A DNA stretch of 18,659 bases, taken from Bacteroidota bacterium. Lineage in GTDB: Bacteria > Bacteroidota > UBA10030 > UBA6906. Location: the NCBI GenBank assembly GCA_016844425.1, contig JAERML010000021.1:1-18659 (forward strand), in the 5' to 3' direction. The notes below the pieces were generated by a model. It searched no databases, was not told where the DNA came from, and saw only the letters and a program-made list of their open reading frames with translations. Every line of letters begins with the position of its first letter. Within the stretch, counting starts at the first letter, position 1. The translations under genes were made by a program, and so were the position numbers. Below are positions 15,445-18,659 of the stretch, one piece after another.

Positions 15445-16323
15445 TCATACCTGCTTCTCGGCATGATAGGAGCTTCGAACTAGCGGTCCAGATTCGACAT
15501 GCGCGAAGCCCATCTCCATCCCCTTCTGCTTGAGCATCCGGAATTCATCCGGATGTACGAAACGATCCACCGGAAGGTGATCTTTTGTGGGCTGAAGGTA
15601 CTGTCCTAGAGTGAGGATATCACAGCCATGTGCGTGGAGGTCCGTCATCACCTCAAGAACCTCCTCCACTTTCTCGCCCAGCCCGAGCATCAGGCCGCTC
15701 TTCGTCAGCATCCCCGCGTTCTTTGCACGACGTAGCAGTTCTAGCGATCGGTTGTACTTCCCTTGTGGCCGAACGGGTTGGTAAAGCCGAGGAACGGTCT
15801 CAGTGTTATGATTGAGAATATCCGGCTTCGCATCAATCACGATATCAAGAGCCCACCACACACCACGGAAATCGGGGATGAGGACCTCAATCCTCACGTT
15901 CGGATTGACAATGCGCACCTGGCGAATCGTCTCGGCAAAGATCGCTGCCCCGCCATCGGCAAGCTCATCGCGGTTCACGGACGTGATAACTGCATGCCGC
16001 ACGCCCATGATCCGGATGGCCTCGGCAACGCGATATGGCTCTTCCAAATCAAGCGTTTCGGGTCGGCCGGTTTTCACAGCACAGAAACCACACGACCGCG
16101 TGCAGATATCGCCGAGAATCATAAACGTTGCTGTGCCCGAATTCCAGCACTCTCCCATGTTCGGACAACGGGCTTCCTCACACACCGTGTGGAGTTTATG
16201 CGTATCGATCATCGCCTTCAGCCGAGCGTAGTTTTCGCCCGCCGGGATCTTCACCTTGAGCCAGTCCGGACGAACATTTCGCGGGACCTCCGCTGTCGGC
16301 ATTTCTTGAATGACAAAGTCCAT
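15445..16323 (-). CDS. lipA: Lipoyl synthase
   Basis: A radical SAM enzyme that inserts two sulfur atoms into protein-bound octanoyl groups to make lipoyl cofactor. The 292-residue product shows both cluster sites: the auxiliary cluster C48-x4-C53-x5-C59 ([12 protein letters not shown]) and the radical SAM C74-x3-C78-x2-C81 (CTRSCGFC). RSSYHA near 283-288 holds the conserved C-terminal Ser that ligates the auxiliary cluster. Other landmarks are [22 protein letters not shown] and [14 protein letters not shown]. It starts 9 bp after the E2 stop, with AGG of the stop region as a likely ribosome binding site. Its product is needed by that E2, a direct functional link. Confidence 0.97.
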   Translation of the reverse strand: MDFVIQEMPTAEVPRNVRPDWLKVKIPAGENYARLKAMIDTHKLHTVCEEARCPNMGECWNSGTATFMILGDICTRSCGFCAVKTGRPETLDLEEPYRVAEAIRIMGVRHAVITSVNRDELADGGAAIFAETIRQVRIVNPNVRIEVLIPDFRGVWWALDIVIDAKPDILNHNTETVPRLYQPVRPQGKYNRSLELLRRAKNAGMLTKSGLMLGLGEKVEEVLEVMTDLHAHGCDILTLGQYLQPTKDHLPVDRFVHPDEFRMLKQKGMEMGFAHVESGPLVRSSYHAEKQV

Positions 16324-16332
16324 GGTATGTGC

Positions 16333-17640
16333 CTAGAATTTCATCGTCATGTCAAAGTTCTGGAGATTCTGTACGACCTCTTCCAGGAACGTCCCTCCGA
16401 GGGCACCATCAACAATCCGGTGATCGAAAGACATTGTGAAGTATGCTATGGAGCGGATCGCAATCGCATCATCAATGACCGCCACGCGCTTCTTGATCGC
16501 ACCGGTCCCCAGAATTGCCACCTGCGGTTGGTTGATAATGGGTGTTCCGATCATCGTCCCGAAGACGCCGTAGTTGGAAATTGTAAACGTCCCTCCTTGA
16601 ATGTCATCCGGCATCAGCTTTTTGTTGCGTGTGCGCATGGCAAGATCGTTCACTGCGCGAGCCAGCCCGATAAAATTCTTTTCTTCCGCATGCTTGATCA
16701 CGGGAACAATCAACCCGTTATCTGAAGCAACAGCGATGCCGAGGTTGACGAAGTTCTTCCTTATGATCTTGTCACCTTCAATAGAAGTATTGATCAACGG
16801 ATATTTCTTGATTGCCCTGACTACAGCCTCAACGATATAGGGGGTGAAGGTAAGCTTGAAGCCTTCCTTCTTCTCAAACTCTCCTGAATGCGCGCCCCGA
16901 TGCTTCACAACATTCGTCATGTCCACTTCGTGGATGGCAGCAACGTGAGGCGAGGTCTGCACACTTTTCACCATGTGCTCGGCCATTTTTTGCAGAACAT
17001 TGCTCATCTGCAGAATGTCATGCTGGGGCGCGGGGTACTTTGCTCGTAGTTCCGGGACTTCAACTGGTTTGGCAACAATCCCGACCGGCGCTGCCTTCGT
17101 GGTCGATGCCCCCGCTGCCGGAGGTGCCACCGTACCGCTCTTTCGCGCTGCGACATAGGCGAGAATGTCCTTCTTGCTGACACGCCCTTCCTCCCCAGTC
17201 CCTGGCACGATCTCGAGTTCGCTCATTGAGATTCCTTCGGTACGGGCAATGTTCAGGACAAGGGGTGAGTAGAATCGGCCACTTGCAGGAGCGGCTAGTG
17301 GTTGTATCGCGGGAATGGGCAGCGGAACAGGTGCCGGTGCAGCAGTTTTCGGAGCCTCAGGCGTTGGCGCGGCAGGGGCAGAGGTCGCAACTGCATCTCC
17401 TTCAGTGTCGAGGTAGGCAATTACCGTGCGGACAGCCACCGTTTTCTGCTCTGGAACTACGATCTCGGCAAGCACGCCTGCGGATGGCGATGGAATTTCC
17501 GAATCCACCTTGTCCGTACTTATCTCCAAAAGGGTTTCATCCTTTTTCACTTTGTCGCCGACCTTCTTGTGCCACTTCACAATCGTCCCTTCGACAATGC
17601 TCTCGCCCATTTGGGGCATCACAACTTCTACACGTGCCAT
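16333..17640 (-). CDS. 2-oxo acid dehydrogenase E2 (dihydrolipoamide acyltransferase)
   Basis: Core acyltransferase of a 2-oxo acid dehydrogenase complex; takes the acyl group from E1 on its lipoyl arm and passes it to CoA. Domains of the 435-residue protein: one lipoyl domain (2-78) with lipoylated K44 in STDKVDSE; an Ala/Pro-rich linker (83-120); the E3-binding domain (124-166, SPLVLNIARTEGISM and GRVSKKDILAYV); a second linker; and the catalytic domain (about 208-435) with SFDHRIVDGA, catalytic H407 and D411. A single lipoyl domain and this linker favour a branched-chain or SucB/BkdB-like E2, but the substrate cannot be fixed. It lies 37 bp after E1-beta and 9 bp before lipA. Confidence 0.93.
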   Translation of the reverse strand: MARVEVVMPQMGESIVEGTIVKWHKKVGDKVKKDETLLEISTDKVDSEIPSPSAGVLAEIVVPEQKTVAVRTVIAYLDTEGDAVATSAPAAPTPEAPKTAAPAPVPLPIPAIQPLAAPASGRFYSPLVLNIARTEGISMSELEIVPGTGEEGRVSKKDILAYVAARKSGTVAPPAAGASTTKAAPVGIVAKPVEVPELRAKYPAPQHDILQMSNVLQKMAEHMVKSVQTSPHVAAIHEVDMTNVVKHRGAHSGEFEKKEGFKLTFTPYIVEAVVRAIKKYPLINTSIEGDKIIRKNFVNLGIAVASDNGLIVPVIKHAEEKNFIGLARAVNDLAMRTRNKKLMPDDIQGGTFTISNYGVFGTMIGTPIINQPQVAILGTGAIKKRVAVIDDAIAIRSIAYFTMSFDHRIVDGALGGTFLEEVVQNLQNFDMTMKF

Positions 17641-17677
17641 GTCATCATCCTTTATGCTGAAAGTATGTAATCCACAC

Positions 17678-18655
17678 TCAATAGCGCGTCAGGTCCCGCA
17701 GGGCTTTCACAATCTTTGGGGTGTCAGGGAGAAAGTACTCCTCAAGAGGTGGCGCAAACGGCACCGGCGTGTCGAGCGAGCCGACTCGTTTGATTGGCGC
17801 ATCGAGAGCATTGAATGCACTCTCACAAATCAATGCCGCGATCTCTCCTCCAATCCCACCCGTCACTGTGTCTTCGTGTACGATAAGTACCTTGCCGGTC
17901 TCACGAACCGAACTCAGAATCAGGTCCTTGTCCAATGGCAGTAGTGTGCGAAGATCCACGACACGCACTTCAACACCATCCTCCTTTGAGAGAACCTCGG
18001 CAGCCTCGAGGCTGAGATGGACCGTAGAACCATAGGTGAAGATAACCATGTCGTCGCCGCCACGCTTCACTTCCCCCTTCCCCAACTCCACAACATAATC
18101 ACCGTCCGGAACGTCCCCTTTGACCCTTCGATACAGGTACTTGTACTCAAAGAAAAGAACCGGGTTGTTGTCGCGGATCGCCGCCTTCATCAACCCCTTC
18201 GCATCATAAGGAGTCGAAGGCGCGACAATCTTCAATCCGGGCACATGAAAGAACCATGCCTCGGTGCTGGCCGAATGGTAAGGCCCACCATGTATGTAGC
18301 CGCCGGTCGGCAACCGGACTACCATGGGAACGGGGAGATGCCACCGATAATGCATCTTCGCGGCGTTAACAACTAGTTGATTGAACCCACAGGTTACGAA
18401 GTCTGCAAATTGCATCTCGGCAATTGGTCGCATCCCGACCACCGCCGCGCCAGTTGCAGCACCTATGATCGCGGCTTCCGACAGTGTCGAGTCTATCACA
18501 CGATCAGGACCGAACTGTTTGAGAAATCCCTTGGTGGCCTTGAATGCCCCACCGTATTCACCAATGTCCTCCACAATCAGGAACACCGAAGAATCCCGTT
18601 CCATTTCTTCCCACATCCCTTTTGAGATCGCCTCAATGTACGTCATTACTCCCAT
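17678..18655 (-). CDS. 2-oxo acid dehydrogenase E1 beta subunit (transketolase-like), possibly continuing past the window
   Basis: The beta part of the thiamine-diphosphate-dependent E1, which decarboxylates the 2-oxo acid and loads the E2 lipoyl group. From ATG 18655 it is 325 residues, the usual E1-beta size. Motifs: EDIGEYGGAFKATKGF (29-44), STLSE with E60 that contacts the cofactor, EMQFADF (80-86), GGPYHSAS with H127, and PSTPYDAKG (146-154); the C-terminal transketolase domain follows (VHEDTVTGGIGGEIAAL). It resembles the branched-chain type. The frame remains open in the 4 bases left before the edge, so a fused E1 alpha-beta protein, common in Bacteroidota, cannot be excluded. It is first of the E1-beta, E2, lipA series seen here. 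Confidence 0.92.
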   Translation of the reverse strand: MGVMTYIEAISKGMWEEMERDSSVFLIVEDIGEYGGAFKATKGFLKQFGPDRVIDSTLSEAAIIGAATGAAVVGMRPIAEMQFADFVTCGFNQLVVNAAKMHYRWHLPVPMVVRLPTGGYIHGGPYHSASTEAWFFHVPGLKIVAPSTPYDAKGLMKAAIRDNNPVLFFEYKYLYRRVKGDVPDGDYVVELGKGEVKRGGDDMVIFTYGSTVHLSLEAAEVLSKEDGVEVRVVDLRTLLPLDKDLILSSVRETGKVLIVHEDTVTGGIGGEIAALICESAFNALDAPIKRVGSLDTPVPFAPPLEEYFLPDTPKIVKALRDLTRY

Positions 18656-18659
18656 TAGG

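Noticed and set aside
15763..16725. Open frame of 320 codons on the plus strand across lipA and E2.
   Set aside because: It is antisense to two certain genes; the product is His/Arg-rich without recognisable motifs.

Overview
This window reads as chromosomal DNA of a free-living bacterium, most likely from the Bacteroidota/Chlorobiota (FCB) side, possibly an Ignavibacteria-like lineage. The evidence is indirect. The promoter in front of rpsB fits the Bacteroidota form TTG-N19-TAnnTTTG, and two other promoter candidates are close to it. Several genes lack a clear Shine-Dalgarno sequence. The E1-beta/E2 proteins resemble those of that group. No taxonomic marker was searched, so this is an inference. 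I see no tRNA, rRNA, CRISPR array, insertion sequence or prophage gene.

Layout. (1) 1-4815, minus strand: a surface-glycan cluster, transcribed as SGNH hydrolase, glycosyltransferase, Wzx-type flippase, polysaccharide deacetylase. The last three are joined by 4-bp stop/start overlaps, and the deacetylase runs off the left edge. (2) 4816-4986: divergent promoter region. (3) 4987-9617, plus strand: a lipoprotein of unknown function, an MdtG-like MFS exporter 3 bp behind it, then DNA polymerase I (polA). polA is split into two overlapping frames by a one-base frameshift near 8020-8100. (4) 9618-9998: a gene-poor stretch with two doubtful small ORFs and a strong hairpin terminator. (5) 9999-11189, minus strand: two membrane-protein genes, one with the unusual order PspC-TM-PspC. 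(6) 11260-15433, minus strand: translation block rplM-rpsI, then rpsB-tsf-pyrH-frr, with recognisable promoters, a structured rpsB leader, a perfect palindrome between tsf and pyrH, and a clean terminator after frr. (7) 15445-18659, minus strand: lipA, E2 and E1-beta of a 2-oxo acid dehydrogenase, the last reaching the right edge.

How the genes fit together. LipA makes the lipoyl group carried by the E2 encoded just upstream of it, so region 7 is a metabolic unit (E1-beta, E2, lipoylation). Region 6 supplies ribosomal proteins, elongation factor Ts, UMP kinase and ribosome recycling factor, a widely conserved arrangement. Region 1 likely assembles, modifies and exports a cell-surface polysaccharide. 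Regions 3 and 5 concern DNA repair/replication, export and envelope stress.

I found no clearly novel multi-gene system. The points most worth a second look are the polA frameshift, the 5' leader of rpsB, the tsf-pyrH palindrome, the deacetylase with an extra N-terminal domain, and the two small ORFs beside the polA terminator.
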